Shown: piece after piece, positions 1 to 8,615 of the stretch
Layout: every line of letters starts with the position of its first letter
Position numbering within the stretch: position 1 is the first letter of the stretch
NCBI GenBank assembly: GCA_003158745.1
Contig: PMLC01000087.1
Span: 41,408 to 105,407 of the forward strand
Length of the DNA: 64,000 nucleotides
Origin: Acidobacteriota bacterium
GTDB lineage: Bacteria > Acidobacteriota > Thermoanaerobaculia > Thermoanaerobaculales > Thermoanaerobaculaceae
Direction: 5' to 3'
Translations under genes and position numbers: made by a program
The notes under the pieces: model-generated
Database searches by the model: none
What the model was told of the DNA's origin: nothing
Seen by the model: the letters and a program-made list of their open reading frames with translations, nothing else

Positions 1-1
1 C

Positions 2-145
2 GAGTGTCACTTCGCCGATTGCACCCACACGAACGAAGCGGGCTGTGCGGTGCAGGCATCGGTTCAGGCAGGCAAGCTCTCGTCGCGGCGGTACTCCTCA
101 TTCGTCAAGCTCTGCAAGGAGCTCGTCGAAACCCAGGACGGCTAA
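2..145 (+). CDS. rsgA: Ribosome small subunit-dependent GTPase A, C-terminal fragment (truncated by window start)
   Basis: Frame 2 reads ECHFADCTHTNEAGCAVQASVQAGKLSSRRYSSFVKLCKELVETQDG*; the C..C-T-H-T-N-E-x-G-C zinc motif and helical tail match the RsgA C-terminus. Absent from the ORF track because it has no start codon. Confidence 0.85.
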   Translation, partial: ECHFADCTHTNEAGCAVQASVQAGKLSSRRYSSFVKLCKELVETQDG

Positions 146-1953
146 CCGGGCCCCGGCGTCAGCCCAGACCCGATCCGTTCGGCCGTGCCCTCGCCTCGCC
201 ACAGCATCAGCCCCTCAGCCAGTCCGAGCGCGATGCCTCCCCCCGGGATGGGCACCATGCCGAGCGGAGCGTCCGGGAGCCTGAGCAGCGGTGTTGCCAC
301 GCGCTCCGTGAGCGCGACCCGCACGAGGCCCGCGTTACACGGTGGGCTCACGCCGGCGACGAGGCCGCCGGAAGTCGAGATCAAACCGCGACAGCACGGA
401 AGCGCGAAGATCCCCGGTCTGGTTTCGCCCTGCAGGGACGCGAGCGAGAGACTCTCACCGTCACTGGCCACCAGCATGTCGATATCGAGCCAGACGACGC
501 CGCCGCGGCCGTTCACGGCGAGCTCGCGCACTCCGGAGGCCTGGATGGCAACCACCTCTCCCCCGGGCCAGCGAGCGCACGCGGCGGCGGCGCCGTCTGG
601 CGCAACCGCCAGGTGGCGGAACGACCCGGCAGCGGCGATGTGCGGCGCGGTGCGGGCATTGAGGGCAACGCGCCAGACGCCGAGGGAATCAATGAGCCAC
701 AGCTCCCCTGTGGTTGGGGCGACAACCGGAAAGAGCACCCAACGAGGCCAAACGACGAGCACTCCCTCGTCGCCGCTCGGGGGTTTCCATACGATCTCGA
801 ATCCACCGCTCCGAGGGCGCGCGAAGACCAGCCCGCCCTCCTCTCCGTCACCTCGGCAACCCGTGCGCATTCTCGGCAGCTGGCCGGAGGTCAGCCATTC
901 GCACAGGCCGGGTTCGCCCTTGGCCCGAAGACGGGCGGCGACCTCGAGCCGAATGGGCAGGCCGGAAGTGAATGCGACATCGGCCAGAGTCACGGCACCG
1001 CTTCCGACGAGGCGCGCCCGTGCGTCTCGGTCCACCTCCTCACGGTCAGTCTTCTCCTTCTCCTTGGGAAGCCCCGCTTCCAGCGGCTTGGCGAGCGCGT
1101 TCCGGAGGACGCGTGGCATCGGGGGGTATTCCTTTCCGTTCCCTTTCTGCCAGGCGAGAAGGAAATCGAAAGGACGCTGCCGGGCGAGAGCAGCGTTGCC
1201 GAAAGCCTCGACCAGAAGGGCGGTTGCCGCTGCAAGCTGTGGGTTCGCACCTCCGACTTGTCGCAGCCCGGCCATGCTTGCGCGCCGGCTTTGCCAGTGC
1301 GTTGCAGGGTCGAGGGCATCGGTGGCAAAAGCAGTCAGCGTTGGTACGGCGTCCTTGAACTCCAGCCAATCGCGCACAGGACGCAGCGTCGGGGGCAGCG
1401 CCGCGAGGGCGAGGGAACCCGAATCCACGAGAGCCTCAGCCACAGCCAACAGCGGCTCGGCGCAACGTAAGTCAGGGGTGGCCGGGCGGATATTCGCAGC
1501 GAGGATGGCGGGCGCGAGGTTTCGTGCCACCTCTGCCGGACCCGGTGTCTCGGCCTTGGGCACGAGCACCACTGCTGCGGAACCGTGGACCACCGTGTCG
1601 ACCGCCGTGCCGTCGGTCGTGCCGATCGTGATCGACATCAGCGGCAACGGTTCAGGGTCCACGAGCCCTCGTAGTTGCGTGGCGAGCGAAGATCCGAGGA
1701 CTGCCTCGTCGAGTTGCTTCGGCGGTGCCGCGCTCGACCACAACCCTGGTGATAGCAGGTAGCACGACGCCAGGTCGGGGTCTTCGAGGGCGATATCCGC
1801 GAAGGACCTAGGCGTCCAGGGGATGAGGTGTGCGGAAATGCCTGTGGGAACGGGCCGCGTTGGGGGCTCGCTGCCAAACATCACGGCCGGAGCGAGCGAA
1901 ACGGCGACCAAGAGGGCGAAAAGGCCGCAGGGCTCTTGACAAACTCGAGTCAT
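142..1953 (-). CDS. Hypothetical secreted protein, possibly with a beta-propeller-like C-terminal half
   Basis: Start at 1951-1953 gives signal-peptide-like MTRVCQEPCGLFALLVAVSLAPAVMFGS; repeated hydrophobic strand patterns in the C-terminal half. No family firmly recognised. Confidence 0.6.
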   Translation of the reverse strand: MTRVCQEPCGLFALLVAVSLAPAVMFGSEPPTRPVPTGISAHLIPWTPRSFADIALEDPDLASCYLLSPGLWSSAAPPKQLDEAVLGSSLATQLRGLVDPEPLPLMSITIGTTDGTAVDTVVHGSAAVVLVPKAETPGPAEVARNLAPAILAANIRPATPDLRCAEPLLAVAEALVDSGSLALAALPPTLRPVRDWLEFKDAVPTLTAFATDALDPATHWQSRRASMAGLRQVGGANPQLAAATALLVEAFGNAALARQRPFDFLLAWQKGNGKEYPPMPRVLRNALAKPLEAGLPKEKEKTDREEVDRDARARLVGSGAVTLADVAFTSGLPIRLEVAARLRAKGEPGLCEWLTSGQLPRMRTGCRGDGEEGGLVFARPRSGGFEIVWKPPSGDEGVLVVWPRWVLFPVVAPTTGELWLIDSLGVWRVALNARTAPHIAAAGSFRHLAVAPDGAAAACARWPGGEVVAIQASGVRELAVNGRGGVVWLDIDMLVASDGESLSLASLQGETRPGIFALPCCRGLISTSGGLVAGVSPPCNAGLVRVALTERVATPLLRLPDAPLGMVPIPGGGIALGLAEGLMLWRGEGTAERIGSGLTPGPG

Positions 1954-1968
1954 GGTCCGAATAATAGC
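1936..1968 (+). promoter_or_regulatory. Putative sigma70-type promoter for the HU genes
   Basis: TTGACA at 1936-1941 with an AT-rich GAATAATAG element about 17-18 nt downstream; overlaps the start of the divergent gene. Confidence 0.4.
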
Positions 1969-1999
1969 GTAGGAACCGACCCACAAAGGAGGACGGGGA

Positions 2000-2287
2000 A
2001 TGAACAAGTCAGAGATTGCCGTGAAACTGGCGAAGAAGGTTGGCCTGACGCACGCCAAGGCGGCGGATGTCGTGGACGCGATCTTCAACGCACACAAGGG
2101 CATTGTCGCGGTTGAGCTGGTGGCCGGGCGCAAGGTCACAGTCCCCGGCTTCGGCACGTACGCGACGCGGAAGCGGTCGTCGCGGCAGGGCCGCAACCCG
2201 GCCACTGGGAAGACGATCACCATCTCGGCCCGCAAGTACGTCACGTTCAAGGCAGGCAAAACACTGAAGGAGAAGCTGGCCAAGTAG
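2000..2287 (+). CDS. HU family DNA-binding protein (copy 1)
   Basis: MNKSEIAVKLAKKVGLTHAKAADVVDAIF...GRKVTVPGFGTYATRKRSSRQGRNPATGKTITI; canonical HU/IHF motif; SD aaaggagg upstream. Confidence 0.95.
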   Translation: MNKSEIAVKLAKKVGLTHAKAADVVDAIFNAHKGIVAVELVAGRKVTVPGFGTYATRKRSSRQGRNPATGKTITISARKYVTFKAGKTLKEKLAK

Positions 2288-2309
2288 GCCGATGGAGCAA
2301 GGAGGAACG

Positions 2310-2597
2310 ATGAACAAGACCGAGTTGATCACCAAGCTCGCGAAGAAGACGGGTCTCACCCAGGCCAAGGCGGCCGAGGCCGTAGACGCGATCTTCAACG
2401 CCAACAAGGGCCTCATCGCGATCGAACTGGGCGCCGGCCGCAAGGTCACGCTGCCCGGCTTCGGCGGTTTTTCCGTCCGCAAGCGCTCGGCTCGGTCGGG
2501 CCGCAACCCGGCCACGGGCGCGACGATCAGGATCCCCTCTCGAGCGTACCCGGCTTTCAAGGTCGGGAAGACCCTCAAGGAAAAGGTAGCCAAGTAG
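2310..2597 (+). CDS. HU family DNA-binding protein (copy 2)
   Basis: Start at 2310 after aaggagg (ORF track starts at 2292). MNKTELITKLAKKTGLTQAKAAEAVDAIF...GFGGFSVRKRSARSGRNPATG. Confidence 0.95.
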   Translation: MNKTELITKLAKKTGLTQAKAAEAVDAIFNANKGLIAIELGAGRKVTLPGFGGFSVRKRSARSGRNPATGATIRIPSRAYPAFKVGKTLKEKVAK

Positions 2598-2624
2598 GCC
2601 TCCGGTTTCCGGCTTGAGTTGACC

Positions 2625-2650
2625 TCTGGGCGCGGGGAACCGCGCCCAGA
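2625..2650 (+). terminator. Hairpin terminator candidate after the HU pair
   Basis: TCTGGGCGCGG-GGAA-CCGCGCCCAGA, perfect 11-bp stem with GNRA tetraloop, followed by moderately T-rich TTGCATTCTCTCCATTTC. Confidence 0.65.
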
Positions 2651-2913
2651 TTGCATTCTCTCCATTTCGGCGAACCCCCCGCGGTTACTGACCGCGGATG
2701 TGGTTGGTCGCTGGGGATCGGCCGCCCGCACCGTCCGTCGCCGGGGGTTGACTTTTGCCGCCGGGAAAGGTACGCGCCTCCGATCGGAACCGGTCCAGCG
2801 GATTGAGATCGAATTTCCGTCGGATCGGTTCCGTCAGCTCGGCCTCGAATCACGCTAAGCACAAGATATGGTGGTGGATCGCCGTTGGGGACCCAAGATC
2901 TTGCGGTGGCCCC

Positions 2914-2942
2914 TTGACAAGCCCTCCAGGCCGCCCTAGATT
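2914..2942 (+). promoter_or_regulatory. Putative sigma70-type promoter of nrdJ
   Basis: TTGACA (2914-2919), 17-nt spacer, TAGATT (2937-2942). Confidence 0.7.
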
Positions 2943-2952
2943 CGCAGAGCAA

Positions 2953-2973
2953 AGTTCAAGTAGTACTTGAACT
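2953..2973. promoter_or_regulatory. 21-bp perfect palindrome, candidate operator for nrdJ
   Basis: AGTTCAAGTA-G-TACTTGAACT, 10-bp perfect arms with 1-nt centre, between the -10 box and the SD/start codon of nrdJ. Confidence 0.65.
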
Positions 2974-2993
2974 CTAGGGAAGGGGGATCTGGG

Positions 2994-5726
2994 ATGTCCG
3001 CGGAACCTTCATCACTTGCCGTCGCGGCTTCTCGCCGGCCGGATGCCCAGGGCGTTTCCGTACGACGGTTGTTCACAAATGGGGAGCACTATCCCTTTGA
3101 CATGGTGCGGTGGGAGCGCCGGACCGCGAGGATTACCGGGAGCGACGGTGCTGTGGTCTTCGAGCAGACTGACGTCGAGGTTCCCGAATTCTGGTCGCAG
3201 ACCGCGACCAATATCGTCGCCCAGAAGTACTTTCACGGACACATAGGCACGCCTGAGCGGGAGAACTCCGTCCGGCAGTTGATCGGCCGCGTTGTTCACA
3301 CAGTCGTCGAGTGGGGTCACACGGGCCGCTACTTTGCGGACGTTGAATCGGAACGCGCCTTCGAGGACGAACTCACCTACCTTCTGTTGAACCAGATGGT
3401 GTCGTTCAATTCGCCGGTGTGGTTCAACGTCGGCATCGAGCCCAACCCGCAGTGCTCCGCCTGCTTCATCAACTCCGTGAAAGACTCGATGGAGTCGATC
3501 CTCGATCTCGCGAAGACCGAGGCGATGCTCTTCAAGTACGGCTCGGGCACGGGCTCCAACCTCTCGGCGTTGCGCTCCTCGCGTGAGCCGTTGGCCGGAG
3601 GCGGAACCGCGTCCGGTCCGGTCTCGTTCATGCGCGGGTTCGACTCATTCGCCGGTGTGATCAAGTCCGGTGGGAAGACCCGTCGGGCTGCGAAGATGGT
3701 GATCCTCAACGTTGAGCACCCCGATATTGAGCACTTCATCCGCTGCAAGGCCGAGGAGGAGAAGAAAGCCCATGTCCTGATCTCGGCCGGATACCCCGCG
3801 GGGTTCGATCAGGAAGGCAGCGCGTACGAGTCGATCCAATACCAGAACGCCAATCACTCGGTCCGCGTGACCGAAGAGTTCATGCGGGCAGTCGAGGACG
3901 ACGGGTGGTGGGAGACGCGGGCCGTGACCTCTGGGGAGGTCGCGGGGCGTTTCCGTGCGCGTGAGTTGATGCACACGATTGCGGAAGCGACCTGGGTGTG
4001 CGGCGACCCCGGGATCCAGTACGACACCACGATCAACCGGTGGCACACCTGCAAGAACACCGCCCGCATCAATGCCAGCAATCCATGCTCGGAGTACATG
4101 TTCCTCGACGACACGGCCTGCAATCTCGCGTCGCTCAACCTGATGCGGTTCGTCGACGAGAAAGGGACCTTCCTCACCGAGGCCTTCCGTCATGCAGTGG
4201 ACGTGATGATACTGGCGCAGGAGATCCTGGTCGACTTCGCCCACTACCCGACGCCGAGGATCGCCGCCAACTCGCATGAGTTTCGCCCGCTCGGCCTCGG
4301 CTACGCCAACCTCGGCGCGCTGCTGATGTCCGACGGGCTGCCCTACGACTCCGCAGAGGGAAGGGCGTACGCCGGGGCGATCACCGCGTTGATGTGCGGT
4401 GAGGCCTACCTCGCGTCAGCGCGCATCGCGGAGGCCATGGGTCCCTTCCCCGGCTACCCGGTCAACCGCGAGTCGATGCTCGAGGTGATCGCAATGCACC
4501 GCGACGCGGCCCACCGCATTCCCACCCGCGGCGTGACGCCGGATCTGCGGAAGTCGGCTACCGAGGTGTGGGACTCGGCGCTCGAGCACGGCAGGGCATT
4601 CGGGTACCGCAACTCGCAGGTGACCGTGCTCGCACCGACCGGTACGATCGGCTTCATGATGGACTGCGACACCACCGGGATCGAGCCGGACCTTGCCCTC
4701 GTGAAGATCAAGCGCCTCGTGGGCGGCGGCACGATCAAGATTGTGAACCAGACGGTGCCGCGCGCCCTCGCCAAACTCGGCTACGACGAACCCAACCGCA
4801 CCGTGATCCTCAGGCACCTCGAGACCACAGGGACCATCGAGGGCGCACCTGGCCTGAAGGACGAGCACCTCCCTGTGTTCGACTGCGCCTTCAAGGCGGT
4901 GTCAGGGTCCCGCTTCATCTCGCCACTCGGCCACCTGAGAATGATGGGTGCGGCACAACCGTTCCTGTCGGGCGCGATCTCGAAGACTGTCAATGTTCCC
5001 GAAGAGACCGGACCGGAAGAGATCGAGAAGCTCTACGTCGAGGGGTGGAAACTCGGCCTCAAGTCGGCCGCTGTGTACCGCGACAACTGCAAGGGCTCGC
5101 AACCGCTCGCAGCGGCTGGCGAGAAGGTCGCAGTTTCGGCGTTCCAGCCGGTGCGGCGGAAGCTGCCCGACGAGCGCGTCGCAATCACCCACAAGTTCTC
5201 GGTCGAAGGGCAAGAAGGGTACGTCACCGTCGGCCTGTACGAGGACAGGAAGCCCGGCGAGCTGTTCATCACGATGGCCAAGGAGGGTTCCACGCTCTCC
5301 GGAGTGATGGACGCCTTCGCAACCGCGATCTCGCTGACGCTCCAGTACGGCGTCCCGCTCGAGTTTCTCGTCAACAAGTTCTCACACGTGCGCTTTGAGC
5401 CGGCGGGTTGGACCAACAACCCCCAGATTCCCTACGCGAAGTCGATCATTGACTACATCTTCCGGTGGCTGGCATCGAAGTTCCTGGCTCCGGAGGATCA
5501 GGCGGCCGTTGGCGTGCAGCCGGTCGCTGCGGGCGAGGACAAGCCACAGGCCGCACTGCCTGGCCCACGGCAGCAGGCGCTGCCGGGCCTCGAGAGCGGC
5601 GAGATCTCGCACCTGTTCGTCAACCAGGCGGACGCACCACCATGTCCGACCTGCGGCATGATGATGGTCCGGGCGGGTGCCTGCTACAAGTGCGGCAACT
5701 GTGGGACGGTTCACGGCTGCAGCTGA
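2994..5726 (+). CDS. nrdJ: Vitamin B12-dependent ribonucleoside-diphosphate reductase (class II)
   Basis: QCSACFINSVKDSMESILDLAKTEAMLFKYGSGTGSNLSALRSS, NPCSEYMFLDDTACNLASLNL, C-terminal CPTCGMMMVRAGACYKCGNCGTVHGCS. Start ATG 2994 preferred over TTG 2967, which lies inside the palindrome. Confidence 0.95.
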   Translation: MSAEPSSLAVAASRRPDAQGVSVRRLFTNGEHYPFDMVRWERRTARITGSDGAVVFEQTDVEVPEFWSQTATNIVAQKYFHGHIGTPERENSVRQLIGRVVHTVVEWGHTGRYFADVESERAFEDELTYLLLNQMVSFNSPVWFNVGIEPNPQCSACFINSVKDSMESILDLAKTEAMLFKYGSGTGSNLSALRSSREPLAGGGTASGPVSFMRGFDSFAGVIKSGGKTRRAAKMVILNVEHPDIEHFIRCKAEEEKKAHVLISAGYPAGFDQEGSAYESIQYQNANHSVRVTEEFMRAVEDDGWWETRAVTSGEVAGRFRARELMHTIAEATWVCGDPGIQYDTTINRWHTCKNTARINASNPCSEYMFLDDTACNLASLNLMRFVDEKGTFLTEAFRHAVDVMILAQEILVDFAHYPTPRIAANSHEFRPLGLGYANLGALLMSDGLPYDSAEGRAYAGAITALMCGEAYLASARIAEAMGPFPGYPVNRESMLEVIAMHRDAAHRIPTRGVTPDLRKSATEVWDSALEHGRAFGYRNSQVTVLAPTGTIGFMMDCDTTGIEPDLALVKIKRLVGGGTIKIVNQTVPRALAKLGYDEPNRTVILRHLETTGTIEGAPGLKDEHLPVFDCAFKAVSGSRFISPLGHLRMMGAAQPFLSGAISKTVNVPEETGPEEIEKLYVEGWKLGLKSAAVYRDNCKGSQPLAAAGEKVAVSAFQPVRRKLPDERVAITHKFSVEGQEGYVTVGLYEDRKPGELFITMAKEGSTLSGVMDAFATAISLTLQYGVPLEFLVNKFSHVRFEPAGWTNNPQIPYAKSIIDYIFRWLASKFLAPEDQAAVGVQPVAAGEDKPQAALPGPRQQALPGLESGEISHLFVNQADAPPCPTCGMMMVRAGACYKCGNCGTVHGCS

Positions 5727-5750
5727 TCTGGCCATGCTCGGGTAAAGGGA

Positions 5751-5780
5751 CAAGGCCGGAGCTAGGCAGCTCCGGCCTTG
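5751..5780. terminator. Strong hairpin, probable terminator after nrdJ
   Basis: CAAGGCCGGAGCT-AGGC-AGCTCCGGCCTTG, 13-bp perfect stem; no strong T-run downstream. Confidence 0.6.
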
Positions 5781-6178
5781 CTGTCCTTGCTCTCCTGCCA
5801 GTCCAGGGAATCGGTGAGGAACCTCCGAATCCGAGCCGCGAATCCGGGTTCGAGGTGGCAATCGGAGTGGCCGCGGCCGGGGATGCGCCACGCCTGGCCA
5901 CGTCCGAGCGCCACACACTGGAGGCTCTCAAGGTGCTCGACCGGGACGGTGCGGTCTTCCTCGCCGTGGACGAGCACCACGGGCCGGCCGGCGGCCTTCG
6001 TCTGCGGGAGCCCGCCACCCAGGGAGACGCCTCTCCTTATCCGTTGGAACCGACGCCTCGGAAGACGGGAAACCGAGCTCGGCCAGTGTCTGTCGAGGCG
6101 AGGCCCGGGTGTTGCGCCACGCCACTGTAAGGCACACCAGCACGCCGATGTGGCAGACGACGACCGCTACGAGAACGA
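5762..6178 (-). pseudogene. Degraded alpha/beta hydrolase remnant
   Basis: One frame reads GRPVVLVHGEEDRTVPVEHLESL...IPGRGHSDCHLEPGFAARIRRFL, a hydrolase C-terminal Asp/His region; a TM-like N-terminal segment (AVFVLVAVVVCHIGVLVCLTVAWRNT) is in another frame just upstream. The nucleophile core is missing. Confidence 0.5.
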
Positions 6179-6268
6179 AGACCGCTCATACCATCTTGCC
6201 AGCGGAACACGCCCCTGACTATGCTCATTTCGAATCGGGTCCTGTGTTGAGCGCAAAAGGAGAGAGCC

Positions 6269-6700
6269 GTGGCGACCGAGATCCTCACCGAAGCCTGGGC
6301 CAGCGCGTGGCGCGACGCCCTCAACAGCAGCGAAAGCTACCGTACCGCCGCCGCGTCATGGGAAGGGGCGGTGGTAGTGGCTGTGCGCGCCGAGCCGGAG
6401 CGCGGCATCAAGCAACGGGCCGTGTTCCTCGATCTCTGGCACGGCAACTGTCGCGCCTCCCGGGCGGTAGCCGAGGCAGAGATGCAGGCGGCGCGCTACG
6501 TGCTCACTGCGCACGCGTCCACATGGACTGAGCTGCTGAGCGGCTCGCTCGACCCGGTGGTGGCCGTGATGAGCGGTCGACTGGAACTCGCAAAGGGGAG
6601 TGCAATGGCCCTCTTTCCCCATATTGCCGCCGCAAAAGAGCTGGTAGCCGCTGCGAAATCGCTGCAGACCACGTTCCCAGTAGGCTGGTTGAAAGCGTAG
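6269..6700 (+). CDS. SCP2 sterol-binding-like domain protein
   Basis: GTG start with SD aaaggagag; MSGRLELAKGSAMALFPHIAAAKELVAAAK resembles the SCP2 C-terminus. Confidence 0.65.
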   Translation: MATEILTEAWASAWRDALNSSESYRTAAASWEGAVVVAVRAEPERGIKQRAVFLDLWHGNCRASRAVAEAEMQAARYVLTAHASTWTELLSGSLDPVVAVMSGRLELAKGSAMALFPHIAAAKELVAAAKSLQTTFPVGWLKA

Positions 6701-6743
6701 GATGCCTGTGGGAGATGACGTGGCGCTGAAGGAGAGTTGTGCC

Positions 6744-8495
6744 ATGGACGTGCTCAGGCGACCGAGGGCAACGTGGTGCAAGCGCCCCGGTTCCGTTGTC
6801 CGCGGGGCGATCGCCGTGGCGGCCATCACGACATTGCTCTTCCTGTCCGCCGGCATCGACGTTTGTTCTGCGAGCGGGGCCGGGGGCTCAGGAGCCGTCG
6901 CGTCTGCGGCTCCCGCAGCGACGGCCGTCGGACTCGACATCCTCCGGGTTGGCGGGAATGCCGTGGACGCCGCCGTGGCCACGGCCCTCGCGCTCGCGGT
7001 GGTCCACCCGACGGCAGGTAACCTCGGCGGCGGTGGGTTCGCGGTCGTGCGAATCGGCGGCCGGGTCGTGGCTCTGGATTTTCGCGAGACCGCGCCGTCA
7101 GCCGCAACAGCGGGGATGTTCCTAGGACCGGACGGTAAGCCCGATCCCGAGCGATCGCTCGTGGGTCCCCTTGCTGCCGGCGTGCCCGGCTCGCCGGCGG
7201 GCCTGTTCGAGTTGCACCGTCGCTTCGGCTTTCTCCCTTGGCGCAACGTGGTCGCCCCCGCCGTTCGCCTCGCGGCAGAGGGCTTCGCGGTGACGCCTCG
7301 CCTGAGCCGGAGCATCGCGGCCGCGAAGCCTCTCCTGACGCGCTTCTCCGAGACCGCTGCGGTCTGGCTCCCATCCGGACAGGCGCCGCCGCCGGGAACG
7401 ATGCTGAAGCTGCCCGCCCTCGCCGCGACGCTTCGCTCGTATGCGGCTCGAGGGCCGAAAGCGCTCAGTGCGGGCCCGGCCGCCGATGCGATCGAGCGTG
7501 CCGCTCGAACCCGCGGCGGTATCCTCACCGCGGCTGATCTGGCAGCGTACCAGCCGGTGTGGCGGGAGCCGGTGCTGTTCACGGCATTCGGGTGGAACGT
7601 CGCCTCCATGCCGCTGCCCTCGTCGGGGGGGATCATCCTGGCCGAGACGACAGGCATGCTCGAGCGCCTTGGTTGGAGTCGCCGGCCCGTCGGGTCGGTT
7701 GACCGCATCCACCTGCTGGTGGAGACGTGGAGGCGAGCGTTCGCGGACCGCTTCCTTCTGGGCGACCCAGCCACAGCGCTTGCCGGCCCAGCACAGCTTC
7801 TCGATCCCGGCTGGCTCGACCGTCGCGCCACCGAGATCGACGGCATGAGGGCAACGGCGTCCGAAACCGTGCGGCCCTGGCACGCGCCGAGAGCACACGA
7901 GTCGCGCGAGACGACGCACCTGTCGGTCGTGGACGGCGCGGGCGATGCGGCGAGCCTGACGACGACGCTCAACGGCAGTTTCGGTTGCGGCTTGCTCGTG
8001 CCCGAGATCGGGATCCTCCTGAACAACGAGATGGACGACTTCGCAGCCGCTCCGGGTTTGTCCAACCTGTACGGGCTGGTGCAGGGCGAGGCCAATGCAG
8101 TCGGACCGGGCAAACGGATGCTCTCGTCGATGACGCCGACGGTTGCCTGGCGCGCCGGCGAGGTTCTGGTCCTCGGTTCGCCCGGCGGATCGCAGATCCC
8201 GACCGCCACCGCCCAGGTCCTCCTGAACGTGATCGTGGATGGAGAAACGCTCCGAGCGGCGGTCGACCGGCCGAGGGTTCACCACCAGTGGTTCCCGGAC
8301 GTTCTCGTGGCGGAGGAGGGTGCTCTCTCCGAGCCGGTGCGCGCGGACCTCATCCGGCGAGGGCATCTTTTGCGGCAGGCCGAAGGCATCGGCGAGGTGC
8401 ACGCCGTCCGGCGCAAGGAGGGCGGGGTGCTGGAGGCGGTGGCCGACCCGCGCGGTCCCGGCGCCGCAGGTGTGACCGACAGGCAGGAGCGATAG
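6744..8495 (+). CDS. ggt: Gamma-glutamyltransferase
   Basis: GGNAVDAAVATALALAVVHPTAGNLGGGGFAVV, THLSVVDGAGDAASLTTTLNGSFGCGL (catalytic Thr), MSSMTPT-like segment, SPGGSQIPTA; N-terminal signal sequence. Start at ATG 6744. Confidence 0.93.
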   Translation: MDVLRRPRATWCKRPGSVVRGAIAVAAITTLLFLSAGIDVCSASGAGGSGAVASAAPAATAVGLDILRVGGNAVDAAVATALALAVVHPTAGNLGGGGFAVVRIGGRVVALDFRETAPSAATAGMFLGPDGKPDPERSLVGPLAAGVPGSPAGLFELHRRFGFLPWRNVVAPAVRLAAEGFAVTPRLSRSIAAAKPLLTRFSETAAVWLPSGQAPPPGTMLKLPALAATLRSYAARGPKALSAGPAADAIERAARTRGGILTAADLAAYQPVWREPVLFTAFGWNVASMPLPSSGGIILAETTGMLERLGWSRRPVGSVDRIHLLVETWRRAFADRFLLGDPATALAGPAQLLDPGWLDRRATEIDGMRATASETVRPWHAPRAHESRETTHLSVVDGAGDAASLTTTLNGSFGCGLLVPEIGILLNNEMDDFAAAPGLSNLYGLVQGEANAVGPGKRMLSSMTPTVAWRAGEVLVLGSPGGSQIPTATAQVLLNVIVDGETLRAAVDRPRVHHQWFPDVLVAEEGALSEPVRADLIRRGHLLRQAEGIGEVHAVRRKEGGVLEAVADPRGPGAAGVTDRQER

Positions 8496-8615
8496 AGAGC
8501 CACCGGCACGTTCAGGCCGCGCCGCGCGGCAACACGGCGCCGCCTTTGCTGTGCGCTACAATGCGCTGGGCGCGGCTGCCCGAACCCCTGCCGTGTCGCT
8601 CCCGATGTAAGGAGG

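Noticed and set aside
4-1470. 488-aa + strand ORF, and 525-aa ORF at 185-1762
   Set aside because: Arg/Pro/Ala-rich shadow frames of the 142-1953 minus gene; typical of high-GC DNA.
2600-2950. Cobalamin riboswitch upstream of nrdJ
   Set aside because: No B12-box-like element could be found by eye; only the promoter and palindrome are supported.
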